Origin: Caulifigura coniformis
GTDB lineage: Bacteria > Planctomycetota > Planctomycetia > Planctomycetales > Planctomycetaceae
NCBI RefSeq assembly: GCF_007745175.1
Contig: NZ_CP036271.1
Coordinates: 5,158,314-5,222,313 of the forward strand
DNA: 64,000 bases
Direction: 5' to 3'
In this document: in pieces, positions 42,889-51,826 of the stretch
Position numbering within the stretch: the first letter of the stretch is position 1
How the letters are laid out: each line of letters begins with the position of its first letter
Program-made: the position numbers and the translations under genes
Notes under the pieces: model-generated
The model's input: the letters and a program-made list of their open reading frames with translations, nothing else
What the model was told of the DNA's origin: nothing
Database searches by the model: none

Positions 42889-44855
42889 ACCTGTTCGACA
42901 TTCCGGTCTCCGCCCTGCGCGCGTCGCAGGCCGGCATGACCGCCATCTCCGGAAACCTCGCCAACGCTGCCACGCCCGGCTACCACCGGCAGGTCGCGCA
43001 CCTCAGCGAGACCGTTGGAGCCGAAGTTGCCAATATCCGCATCGGCGCGGGCGTTGAAGTCAACAACGTCCAGCGGATGCGCTCCGTGTGGGTCGAGCGG
43101 TCGCTCCTCAGGAACAACTCCGCCAACGGCTCGGCCGAAGTCCGCAACGACGTCGCCCACCAGCTCGACACGCTGTTTCAGGTGACGGACGGCAGCCTGA
43201 CCAGCCGCGTCGAAGACTTCTTCAACTCCTGGCAGGACCTCTCGTCCCAGCCCGGTGAGACGACCGTTCGTTACGACCTGCTGGCGACCGCCGCGTCTCT
43301 CACCTCCGAAGTGAACGCCCTGCATTCCCGGATGGCGGAGCTCTCGCTCGACCTCGACACCCAGATCAGGGACACTGTCAAGACGATCAACCAGATCACC
43401 TCCAACATCGCGATTCTGAACAAGGACATCGCGGTGTCTGAAGCCTCGGGAAAGGAAGCGAACGACCTGCGCGACAAGCGCGACCTGCTCGTTTCCCAGC
43501 TGGCCGAATACATCGACGTCTCCTCGCATGAGACCACGGGGCAGCCGCACGTCTTCTCGGCCGCCAACGGCGCCATGCTGATCACCACGAACGCGCCGAA
43601 GCTCGATGTCGTTCAGACGAACGGCAAGTACCAGCTGACGATCGACGGCTGGACATCGCCGCTGCCGGCCGGCTCCGGCAAGCTGCAGGGGTTGCTGGAA
43701 TCGAAGAACGTCATCGTCGGCGGGATGCAGAAGCGGCTGGAGACGTTCGCCTACGACCTCGTCCGCACGGCCGACCAGCTTCACGCCCAGGGGCTCGGCC
43801 TGGGGGGACCGTTCACCAGCCTCAACGGTGAACGGGGCGTCTCGGACGCCACGATTCCGCTGGCTAAGTCGGCCCTCGACTTTCCAGTGACCAATGGCGT
43901 ACTGACCGTCACGGTGACCGATCAGGCGACGGGCGGCAGGACCGCGTACGCGGTGAACATCGAGCCGGCGATCGACAGTTTGAACGACGTCGCTGCAAAG
44001 CTGAATGCGATTCCGAATCTGCGCGCGACGGTCTCCGCCCAGACCGGGCGTCTGACGATCATTTCAAACGACGGATACGGCTTCGACTTCACCAACCAGC
44101 CTCCGACTCAACCGGACACGACTGCCTGGACGGGCAGCTCGGGCATCAAGATCGACGGCGCCTACACCGGCTCCGCGAACGCGAACTGGACGATCAAGAC
44201 GTCGGGCCCCGGGACGATCGGCGTCACTCCGGGACTGCGCGCGCAGGTCGTCGATTCCAGCGGAAACCTCGTCGGCGACTGGAATGTCGGCCTCGGCTAC
44301 TCCGCGGGCGATGCGCTGACCACGTCGAAGGGAGTGACCGTCAGTTTCGGTTCCGGGACCGTCGCCGGCACGGATACGGCCACGCTGCGCGTCACCGCGG
44401 ACTCCGACGAAACCGGGATCCTTTCGACTCTCGGGCTGAACTCGCTCTTCACGGGCACCTCCGCGGCCAACTTCTCCGTCCGGCAGGACCTGATGGACAA
44501 TCCCGCGCTGCTCGCAGCCGGGCAAAGCACCAGGTCGGGCGACAACAGCAACGCGACCGCATTTGCCGCCCTGGCCAATGCGCTGATCGCCGATCGCGGG
44601 TCGCTGACGTTCCTGGAATCACTGGCCCAGATGACGGCGGATGCCGGCAGCTTCGTGCAGACCGTGACCCGGGAGATGGACCAGCTCGGCGCGATCAAGT
44701 CGGACCTGACGGCGCAGCAACAGGCGGTCTCCGGCGTCGATCCGAATGAAGAACTGGTGAAACTGCTGGAGTTCCAGCGGATGTTTCAGGCGGCCTCCAA
44801 GTACATCACGACGGTGAACTCGGCGTTGGACTCCCTGTTCGGAATCTTCCGCTAG
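42885..44855 (+). CDS. flgK: Flagellar hook-associated protein FlgK (HAP1)
   Basis: Protein of 656 residues, somewhat longer than the 550-residue average. The N-terminal D0 region is FDIPVSALRASQAGMTAISG then NLANAATPGYHRQV, followed by SRVEDFFNSWQDLSSQPGET. The C-terminal helix is DPNEELVKLLEFQRMFQAAS then YITTVNSALDSLFGI. FlgK is the first hook-filament junction protein. The GTG at 42885 gives the usual N terminus and overlaps the preceding stop by 4 nt; in-frame codons upstream at 42861 are less likely. Confidence 0.95.
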   Translation: MNLFDIPVSALRASQAGMTAISGNLANAATPGYHRQVAHLSETVGAEVANIRIGAGVEVNNVQRMRSVWVERSLLRNNSANGSAEVRNDVAHQLDTLFQVTDGSLTSRVEDFFNSWQDLSSQPGETTVRYDLLATAASLTSEVNALHSRMAELSLDLDTQIRDTVKTINQITSNIAILNKDIAVSEASGKEANDLRDKRDLLVSQLAEYIDVSSHETTGQPHVFSAANGAMLITTNAPKLDVVQTNGKYQLTIDGWTSPLPAGSGKLQGLLESKNVIVGGMQKRLETFAYDLVRTADQLHAQGLGLGGPFTSLNGERGVSDATIPLAKSALDFPVTNGVLTVTVTDQATGGRTAYAVNIEPAIDSLNDVAAKLNAIPNLRATVSAQTGRLTIISNDGYGFDFTNQPPTQPDTTAWTGSSGIKIDGAYTGSANANWTIKTSGPGTIGVTPGLRAQVVDSSGNLVGDWNVGLGYSAGDALTTSKGVTVSFGSGTVAGTDTATLRVTADSDETGILSTLGLNSLFTGTSAANFSVRQDLMDNPALLAAGQSTRSGDNSNATAFAALANALIADRGSLTFLESLAQMTADAGSFVQTVTREMDQLGAIKSDLTAQQQAVSGVDPNEELVKLLEFQRMFQAASKYITTVNSALDSLFGIFR

Positions 44856-44920
44856 AGCATCTTCAAAGTTGGTATTCCGGGTTCCGCAGGCGATGAACCG
44901 TCAGTACGGCAAGGCTTGTT

Positions 44921-46354
44921 ATGGCAATTCGCGTCACCCCTCAGATCACCGTCGCCGAACTGCTGAAGCAGTCGACGATTCATTCCGCCAACATCGCAAA
45001 GCTGCAGCAGCAGATCGCCAGTGGGCAGCGGATCTCGAGACCCTCGGATGATCCGCTCGGGACGAAGACGATCCTGTCCCGTACGGCCCTCGTCGGCCAG
45101 TTCGAGACTCAGCAGCGATCCCTCAACCAGGCGGCCGACCGCCTCAACCAGGCGAACACCGAGCTTCTCTCCGCCAGCGATCTGCTGGTCCGCGCACGCG
45201 ACATCGCGTCGCAGGCCCGGTCGGCGCTCGATGAGAGCGAACTTCGCAACTACGCCAGCGAGATCGACACGATTCTCACCCAGGTGCGATCGACCGGAAA
45301 CGCCCAGTTCGACGGCCAGTATCTGTTCAGCGGCGACACGGCCAACAGTGCGCCTTACGACGAGTCGGGGACCGATTTCAGCTACAACGGAAGCCTGTCC
45401 AGCCTGCGGGTCAGCTTCTTCGGGAAGGGAAGCCTCGAAGTCGTCTATTCGGGGCAGAAGGTGTTTGGCTCGTCCAACCGTCAGCCCACTGACATTTCAG
45501 GAACGACCGGCGCCAGGCCGGGCGCGGGAACCGACACCTCGACGCAGAATACGCAGCTCATCGTCCGACACACGGCGACGACGTTTGCTCTCGGATCGGG
45601 CGTTTCGGCAGGAACCTCATCGGCCACCGGCGACAACATCATCGGCCCTTCCGGTTCTCACACGCTCACCATCGTCGATACCAGCGGCACCGGCGCCTAT
45701 GGAACGGTCTCGCTGAACGGCGCCCCTCCTGTCGCGTTCGACAGCTCACAGACCGACCTGGCCGTGACCGGCCCCAACGGTGAGATTGTCCATCTGAACA
45801 CGACCGCCATCACGGCTGGATTCAACGGCACGGTCGACCTGGGAGGGGAGGGGACTCTCTCCATGGATGGCGGGTCGACAGAAGTTCCGATCGATTTCTC
45901 GACCGCGCAGGCGCTGACGACTGCGGATGGACGAACGACGTTCATCGACTCGACGGGCATCTCGCGGGCCGGCGTCGATCAGGTCGAGTATGCGGGCGTC
46001 AGCAATGTCTTCCAGGCACTGGCCGACCTCCGCGATGAAATCCTCAACCTCCGCGACCTCCCTGCTTCGGAATGGCAGGATGCCCTGACGCGCCGTGTCG
46101 ACGAAGTTACCCGCCACCAGTCCCACATTCTGGAAGTCGTGGGATCCCAGGCGCAGACGCTGAAGACGATCAACGACATCGGCAACCGGCTGGGAGAACT
46201 GACGCTTGACGCCAAGGAGCGGCTTTCGGAAGTCGCCAAGACTGACATTCCCGCGGCGGCGGTTGCGCTTCAGGAAGCGAACAACCTGCTCGAATACAGC
46301 TACGCCGTGACGGCGAAGGTGTTCAACACGTCGCTGCTCGATTACATGGCGTGA
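44921..46354 (+). CDS. flgL: Flagellar hook-associated protein FlgL (HAP3)
   Basis: Protein of 477 residues with flagellin-type N terminus (STIHSANIAKLQQQIASGQR, ISRPSDDPLGTK) and C terminus (ANNLLEYSYAVTAKVFNTSL). The middle contains GNAQFDGQYLFSGD, typical of FlgL, and a long variable region. FlgL is the second junction protein. It ends the plus-strand flagellar run; its last 32 bp overlap the 3' end of the convergent purine nucleoside phosphorylase gene. No flagellin gene follows in the window. Confidence 0.94.
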   Translation: MAIRVTPQITVAELLKQSTIHSANIAKLQQQIASGQRISRPSDDPLGTKTILSRTALVGQFETQQRSLNQAADRLNQANTELLSASDLLVRARDIASQARSALDESELRNYASEIDTILTQVRSTGNAQFDGQYLFSGDTANSAPYDESGTDFSYNGSLSSLRVSFFGKGSLEVVYSGQKVFGSSNRQPTDISGTTGARPGAGTDTSTQNTQLIVRHTATTFALGSGVSAGTSSATGDNIIGPSGSHTLTIVDTSGTGAYGTVSLNGAPPVAFDSSQTDLAVTGPNGEIVHLNTTAITAGFNGTVDLGGEGTLSMDGGSTEVPIDFSTAQALTTADGRTTFIDSTGISRAGVDQVEYAGVSNVFQALADLRDEILNLRDLPASEWQDALTRRVDEVTRHQSHILEVVGSQAQTLKTINDIGNRLGELTLDAKERLSEVAKTDIPAAAVALQEANNLLEYSYAVTAKVFNTSLLDYMA

Positions 46355-47150
46355 GGCATTCTCTCAGCAGTCTCGCCACCCGCGGCGCCGCGCCGGCCGC
46401 CGCATGGGCGACAGCTTCTCCGGACGTCTGGTCCACCATGTCCGGGTTGCAGAGATTGGTAATCGTCGAAATCCCCAGGACCTTGATTCCCAGCCGGGCT
46501 GCCGCGAGGACCTCGGGGACCGTCGACATGCCAATCGCATCGGCTCCGAGCTGGCGATACATGCGCATCTCGGCCCGGGTCTCGTAGGTCGGGCCGCTTA
46601 CCGCGGCGTAGACCCCCCGGGTTGCGGGAATCTGGTGAATGCGACTGGCTGTGATCGCCTTCTCGGCCAGCTCCCGGTCGTAGGGGGCCGACATGTCCGG
46701 AAACATCGGGCCGCAACTGGCATCGTGCGGCCCGATCAGCGGGTTGGCGAACATCATGTTGAGATGATCCGACAGGATCAGGAGATCGCCCACTTCCAGC
46801 CCCGGGCGAAGTCCGCCCGCTGCGTTGGTCACGACAAGCGTCTGCATGCCGATTGCCGCGAGCACGCGGACCGGGAAGGCGAGTCGCGCCGGCGCAATCC
46901 CCTCATACAAGTGGCACCGTCCCTGGAGCGCGGCGACCACGATTCCGTTCAGGCGGCCGATGGTGATCCGTCCATGGTGTCCGATGGCAGTCGGTGTCTG
47001 GAAATGCGGGATGTCGCCATAGGGAATGATCAGCCGCTCTTCGAGCGAGTCGGCGACTTCGCACAGCCCCGTGCCGAGAATCAGTCCGATCTCGATCGTC
47101 GGCGCACCGAGTTGGCGGAGTGCGGCGGCGGCTTCAGCGACTTGAGACAC
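46323..47150 (-). CDS. Purine nucleoside phosphorylase, trimeric type
   Basis: Enzyme of about 275 residues that splits purine nucleosides with phosphate. Family motifs are IGLILGTGLCEVADSLEER, TAIGHHGRITIGRLNG, LQGRCHLYEG, VTNAAGGLRPGLEVGDLLIL, VYAAVSGPTYETRAEMRMYR and DAIGMSTVPE. The last two mark the purine-binding site. The start is unsure: no ATG is in frame at the right place. The GTG at 47150 gives a normal length; a GTG at 47225 or a TTG at 47267 would add an unusual N-terminal tail. It overlaps flgL tail to tail by 32 bp. Confidence 0.92.
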   Translation of the reverse strand: MSQVAEAAAALRQLGAPTIEIGLILGTGLCEVADSLEERLIIPYGDIPHFQTPTAIGHHGRITIGRLNGIVVAALQGRCHLYEGIAPARLAFPVRVLAAIGMQTLVVTNAAGGLRPGLEVGDLLILSDHLNMMFANPLIGPHDASCGPMFPDMSAPYDRELAEKAITASRIHQIPATRGVYAAVSGPTYETRAEMRMYRQLGADAIGMSTVPEVLAAARLGIKVLGISTITNLCNPDMVDQTSGEAVAHAAAGAAPRVARLLRECLTPCNRAATC

Positions 47151-47244
47151 GGCTGTGGGCAAGGTGGTCGGATCTTGACGTGAGGTCCCCGGCCACTCCG
47201 CTGCGCCCTCATCAGCGCCGGCCACCCGAGATTCAGGCCATTGT

Positions 47245-48261
47245 CTAGATGAGCGAGCTTTTCGCAATCAGCCGATGCACGAAGGTGAGTTTGTCGATCA
47301 CGTTGCCGGTGAAAACCTCCGGGACCAGGTCCTGAATCCCCATCTCGCGGTTGAGTTCATTCACGAGAATCCCGACCTGCTGGTACGAGGCGAGCATCTT
47401 TGCGCAGTCGATGTTCCGCAACTGCTCGCCCGGCAGGCTGCTGGCGGTATCGAGGATGGCCACCATATCGAGGTACGCTCCGAAGGTTTCGGCAAAGTCC
47501 TCCCAGGGGTGCATCGTCGCGTATGCGGAGATGAAGCGCCCCTGCCAGTCCGGTGGCGGTCCGTACATGTAGTACCGGACCTTCGCGTCTTCGTAAGAAG
47601 GGCTTCGCTCGTCCGCGAACAGGTCGCGAAACGCTGGTTCGCAGCGGCCGCGAACCAGCATGTCCCAGTAGTAATGTCCCAGTTCATGCCGGAAGTGGCC
47701 GACCAGCGTGCGATGCGGCTCGCCAAACGCAACGCGGTTGCGCTCCCGCTCCACGTCGTCCGCTTCGTTGAGGTTGATCGTGATCACACCCCCGGCATGC
47801 CCGGTATAGACCGGTACATCTTCATCGGCCTTGAACTCGAAGATCAGTTTCGGGTGGATGGTGTTGCCCGGGCGCCCGATCGGCAGGCCGAGCGCGTGGA
47901 CGGTATACAGCACGCGTCGCTTGGCAACTTCGATCAGCCGCCACTTCTCACGGTTCCCCGGAACAGAGAGGTTCGGAATGACCCGTGTCAGCCGGCATTC
48001 GGCGCACAGGGCCCATTCGTTCATGTCCCCGCCGTTCACGGGAATCAATCCGTTGCAGACATTCTCAACGTTGAAGTTGTAGCACTTCTGGACGCGGGAC
48101 CCGCAGTCTGCGTGACCGCAGCGAAACAGGCCGTCCCCCAGCGGAATCAGGGACGTCACGAAGTAGCACTCGGGACACAGCCCGGTTTCGAGGCCGCACC
48201 GAACGCACAGCGTGTTCTCGAAAAACAGCCGGTTTCCGCAATGACAGTGAGACGTCTTCAT
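47245..48261 (-). CDS. Zinc-ribbon protein with putative zinc metallopeptidase domain
   Basis: Protein of 338 residues. The N-terminal third is cysteine-rich, with several CxxC pairs (CHCGNRLFFENTLCVRCG, CPEC, CGHADC, CAEC) forming zinc ribbons. The catalytic part contains HFRHELGHYYWD, a HExxH zincin motif, and a downstream HPWEDFAETFGAYLDM that could provide the third ligand and the Met-turn equivalent. This matches the family of 'putative zinc-binding metallopeptidase' proteins of unknown substrate. No signal peptide, so it is probably cytoplasmic. The ATG at 48261 is preferred to a TTG at 48282. Confidence 0.85.
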   Translation of the reverse strand: MKTSHCHCGNRLFFENTLCVRCGLETGLCPECYFVTSLIPLGDGLFRCGHADCGSRVQKCYNFNVENVCNGLIPVNGGDMNEWALCAECRLTRVIPNLSVPGNREKWRLIEVAKRRVLYTVHALGLPIGRPGNTIHPKLIFEFKADEDVPVYTGHAGGVITINLNEADDVERERNRVAFGEPHRTLVGHFRHELGHYYWDMLVRGRCEPAFRDLFADERSPSYEDAKVRYYMYGPPPDWQGRFISAYATMHPWEDFAETFGAYLDMVAILDTASSLPGEQLRNIDCAKMLASYQQVGILVNELNREMGIQDLVPEVFTGNVIDKLTFVHRLIAKSSLI

Positions 48262-48405
48262 CGGACGCGGTACGAAATCCAATTCATGGCCGCCGGTTGT
48301 TTTCGAAGGCGCCGGGCAATCCCGACCTGTGGATTCTACGCGAGCCGACAGCCGCGGGGACCGTTCGTGGGAAGGATATTTCCGAAGCGGATGTCCGCCA
48401 GTGGT

Positions 48406-50865
48406 TTACGTCTCGCTGGATGCGTCAGGAGCCCGGGGAATGCCGGGTGTCGGACGCCCCCCGCCCGCAGCGCGATGGACCAGACTGACGAGTGACCCAA
48501 CCGCGACTTCGACCACCAGTGAAGCGGGCATTGCCCATAGAAAGCTCGGACCGGCAGTCCCTGTCAGCTCTTTCCAGAAGTTGATCGACACCACTGTGAC
48601 GACCCCTGCGGCGGCGCCGACCAGTGTTCCGAATGCGGTCGCCCAGGGAACGAACATCGCCAGGAAGAACAGGCCAAAGAGCGGCGCCGTCAGGAGGTTG
48701 ACGACCTTGAAGGCGAGTTCGAGCAGGTTCCCCTGAACCAGCCCGACGAGCAGGCTGAGTGATACCACGATGATCCCGATTGCGACTGACACAAACTTGG
48801 CCACGCGAACGTGGTTGGTCTCGGTATCGCGTTTGCGCCGAAAACGATCGATCAGGTCGATCGTCACCACCGAGCAGGAGGAATTCAGCCCGGACGACAG
48901 GCTCGACATCGCCGCTGCCAGAAGTCCCGCCACGACGAGCCCGGTGAGCCCCTGCGGCAGCCCGACGACAATGAACCGCGGAAACAGCTGGTCGGCATTC
49001 GCGGAGATCGACTGGCCGTCTGCGAGGTACTCCCGGTGCGTCTTGAACCACGCGAGCAGGGCGAAGCCAAGGATGCACAGAAAGGTCTCGACGAGGCCGC
49101 TGGAGAGAATCGAGATGTTGTACATCCGCCGCGCGGACTTGAGGTCGCGTGTCGCAAGGTACCGCTGGATCGCCATCTGGTCCGATCCCGCCGTGCAGAT
49201 GAACCACGTAAACGTGGCGATGAAGGCGCCCAGGAGCGTAATCCGCGCGCTCGGGTCGTATCCCAGGATTGGTTGCTGCCAGTGGGACGCCCACTCTTTC
49301 GGCCACCACTCGCCGACGCCTCCCATGTCGACCGTAATCACCACCATCGAGACGACGGCCCCGCCGATCAGAATGAATGCCTGCACCACATCCGCCGCGA
49401 CAACGGCTGTCAATCCCCCCTCGGCCGTGTAGATGATTGTCACAAGACCCATCACGATCGCGATCCACGGCGTCCACGAAGGATCGAGACCCGTGATCGG
49501 GATGATGACCTTCGTCGTCGTCGTGTAGATGATGACGGCCATCCACAGCAGCCGGAGAGTCAGGAAGAACAGCGACCCGACCAGACGGACGCTCACCCCC
49601 AGCCTGGACTCCAGGATTTCATAGGCGCTCGTCACGCGGAGCGTCATGAAAAATGGAATCAGGAACCGGCCGACGACCAGCGCGATGAGCGGATAGGAGA
49701 GAAGCCCGCAGAGCACCATCGGTCCATGCTGGATCACTTCGCCCGGCCAGGTCAGATACGAGATCGTGCTGACAATCGTCGCGAACAGTGACACTCCGAC
49801 CGTCCAGCTCTTCATCTGGCGACCGCCGAGCATGTAATCCTCGGTCGTCTTCGATTTTCCCGAGTAGTGCCAGCCGAGCACCAGCATCCCGAGCAGATAC
49901 AGCGCGACGACTCCCCAGTCCGCGAGTTCCATGCGGTGCGGGATCCGTCGATCGATGCGCAGCCGGGCGTTGGCCGCCGCCATGCGAACTCGCGGATCGT
50001 CGTCATCCGCCAGGGTGATGAGTGCCGCCTGATCCGCGGGACGCCCGACGTCGCCCAGCCATGTCGCCGCTTGGCGCCGGCGTTCGACATCCGTCGATTG
50101 AACAAGCTTCAGCAGCTCTGCCCGGAATGGCTCCGACACGTTGACGGCTTTCGCTGCGGCCCCCACGAGCATGACGCGGGATGGCGAATCCGCTGGCTCG
50201 GCCTGGGCTGCGTCCGCGATCGCCGCCTGCTCGGTCGACGTTCTCGGCCCAGGCAGGCTCGAAAGAGCGAACGAAGCTCGCAACCTTGCCACCGGATCAG
50301 GATCTTTCAGTGTGGCTGCCAGCGTTTGTCTTGACGCGTCGTCTCCTGAGTTCGCAAGAAGCCAGTGCGCAAACGCGGCCTCGGCTGGATTCCGCCTCGC
50401 ATACTCCACCACCTGCGCACGGTCTTCGTCCGGAACAGCGAACTGCAGCTTGGCGAGCGTCTCAACGGCGTGCAGCCGATCAGGTCCATCCGGGTCCAGA
50501 AATGCGGCCCGCACCCGTTCCACCATCGCCCGTCTGGCGGCGCGGCCCGGTTCGGCCTGCGCCAGAATCCGCCAGACACCAATCCGCTCTTCCGCCGGCG
50601 AGTTGTCGGCGAGCGGTCGATACGTCTCGAGAGTTTCCTCGGGGTAGCCCTGCGCAATCAACGCTTCGGCCGCATGAATTCGCGGCCATCCGGACTGAGA
50701 CTCCAGGGCCGACCGCAACTCCCCGATCAGGGCCGTCCGTTCCTCACGCGGAATGCGCCCGCCGGACGTGGTCGTCGATCCGCATCCCGCGAACAGGCAT
50801 GCCATCAAGAGAGCGAGCCAGCGGCAGGTGGCGGCCTGTGAAATCGGGAGGTGCAGCTGCCCCAT
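48406..50865 (-). CDS. Sodium:solute symporter fused to an N-terminal lipoprotein-type HEAT-repeat domain
   Basis: Protein of 819 residues. The N terminus is a lipoprotein-like signal (LALLMACLFAGC, Cys28). About residues 40-310 are HEAT-like helical repeats (RLHAVETLAKLQF; PVARLRASFALSSL; RRRQAATWLGDVG; PRVRMAAANARLRI). From about residue 320 there is a full sodium:solute symporter domain of about 13 membrane segments, with the family phrases TTEDYMLGGRQMKSWTVGVS, FATIVSTISYLTWPGEV and LLAAAMSSLSSGLNSSCSVV. Ordinary SSS proteins are about 500 residues without such an N-terminal part. The substrate could be a sugar or sialic acid, given the sialidase-like neighbours, but this is a guess. Confidence 0.88.
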   Translation of the reverse strand: MGQLHLPISQAATCRWLALLMACLFAGCGSTTTSGGRIPREERTALIGELRSALESQSGWPRIHAAEALIAQGYPEETLETYRPLADNSPAEERIGVWRILAQAEPGRAARRAMVERVRAAFLDPDGPDRLHAVETLAKLQFAVPDEDRAQVVEYARRNPAEAAFAHWLLANSGDDASRQTLAATLKDPDPVARLRASFALSSLPGPRTSTEQAAIADAAQAEPADSPSRVMLVGAAAKAVNVSEPFRAELLKLVQSTDVERRRQAATWLGDVGRPADQAALITLADDDDPRVRMAAANARLRIDRRIPHRMELADWGVVALYLLGMLVLGWHYSGKSKTTEDYMLGGRQMKSWTVGVSLFATIVSTISYLTWPGEVIQHGPMVLCGLLSYPLIALVVGRFLIPFFMTLRVTSAYEILESRLGVSVRLVGSLFFLTLRLLWMAVIIYTTTTKVIIPITGLDPSWTPWIAIVMGLVTIIYTAEGGLTAVVAADVVQAFILIGGAVVSMVVITVDMGGVGEWWPKEWASHWQQPILGYDPSARITLLGAFIATFTWFICTAGSDQMAIQRYLATRDLKSARRMYNISILSSGLVETFLCILGFALLAWFKTHREYLADGQSISANADQLFPRFIVVGLPQGLTGLVVAGLLAAAMSSLSSGLNSSCSVVTIDLIDRFRRKRDTETNHVRVAKFVSVAIGIIVVSLSLLVGLVQGNLLELAFKVVNLLTAPLFGLFFLAMFVPWATAFGTLVGAAAGVVTVVSINFWKELTGTAGPSFLWAMPASLVVEVAVGSLVSLVHRAAGGGRPTPGIPRAPDASSET

Positions 50866-50892
50866 GAGTCTCTCGGAGTGAGTCGGTCTCGT

Positions 50893-51615
50893 TCAGGCGT
50901 TCGTCATCCTGAAGGCGTTGACGTAACGTTCTTTGAGGTCGGCATCGGTCGCGGTGTGCTTCCCCCGGTACACCAGGATCAGGCTCAGTCTCGAATCGGG
51001 AGAGCGATTCGAACTGCTGAAGTGGATCGTCTGTGCGTGATGGATCAGCGCATCGCCCGCGTCGATCGTTCCGAGGAATCGGGGAAACTCGTCCCTGGGC
51101 GTTTCCACCAGCCCGATCGAATTCCCTTTCACTCCCGAAGGCCGGTGCGGCCGCAGCCCACCGTGCGACCCCAGCAGGTATTCGACGGCGCCATTCTCGG
51201 GCGTGGCGGGATCGATCGCGATCCACACCGTCAGCACATCGGCCGGAGACTGGCAGAAGTAGGCGTTGTCCTGGTGGGGTGGAACCGCGGAACCAACCAG
51301 CGCCGGCTTGTTGAAAGTTTCAACGCCGACCAGGACCGGTTCACCGTTGACCAAAGGACCCACGAGGTCGAGAAATCGCGACTGCCCTGCGAATTCGAGA
51401 AAGAACGGGTCGTGCTGCTCCATGCGCCAGAGATTGCGGACGGTCTTGCCGTCCGGCTCGAGGGTGAAGTCGCCTGCCGGCAGATCCTTCAGGCGGTCCC
51501 CCTGGTAGCCTTCAATGCGGCGTCGAACGTCCTGCAGTTCGAGACTCGAGAGCAGTCCCGGAACCACGATAACGCCATTCCGGCGATAGTCGTCGATCAG
51601 TGTTCGGTCCGGCAT
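50893..51615 (-). CDS. Phytanoyl-CoA dioxygenase (PhyH) family protein
   Basis: Fe(II)/2-oxoglutarate-dependent oxygenase-like protein of 240 residues. It has the metal motif HQDNAYF (the HxD pair in VPPHQDNAYFCQSPADVLTV) and the distal histidine in DALIHHAQTIHFSS; the 2-oxoglutarate-binding arginine is probably in SPDSRLSLILVY. Members hydroxylate a range of small molecules. The substrate is unknown. The ATG at 51615 follows AGAGAGGCAAC, a strong ribosome site, so the longer frame to 51720 is rejected. It lies 27 bp downstream of nothing on its own strand and is divergent from the exported beta-propeller gene at 51827; the symporter gene follows after 27 bp on the same strand. Confidence 0.85.
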   Translation of the reverse strand: MPDRTLIDDYRRNGVIVVPGLLSSLELQDVRRRIEGYQGDRLKDLPAGDFTLEPDGKTVRNLWRMEQHDPFFLEFAGQSRFLDLVGPLVNGEPVLVGVETFNKPALVGSAVPPHQDNAYFCQSPADVLTVWIAIDPATPENGAVEYLLGSHGGLRPHRPSGVKGNSIGLVETPRDEFPRFLGTIDAGDALIHHAQTIHFSSSNRSPDSRLSLILVYRGKHTATDADLKERYVNAFRMTNA

Positions 51616-51826
51616 GTTGCCTCTCTGCATGGGACAGGAACTCGAATCGTCGGGGAATTCGGGAGCAAGAAGTCTCCTGTGTAACGGCCCTGCGGGCTCG
51701 CTGAAAGGATTTGCCGACATTCATTTTCGGAAGTGGCCCCCGGGACGCGGGCAACAAACTGATTTTCTGCAAGAATGCCACCGCGTCGCTTTGGTTCATG
51801 GCAATGGACAATCGGGAGATCCGCTG

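Noticed and set aside
42822-43784. Open frame of 320 codons on the minus strand within flgK
   Set aside because: Antisense of flgK, whose N- and C-terminal motifs are present in frame; no ribosome site or known domain.
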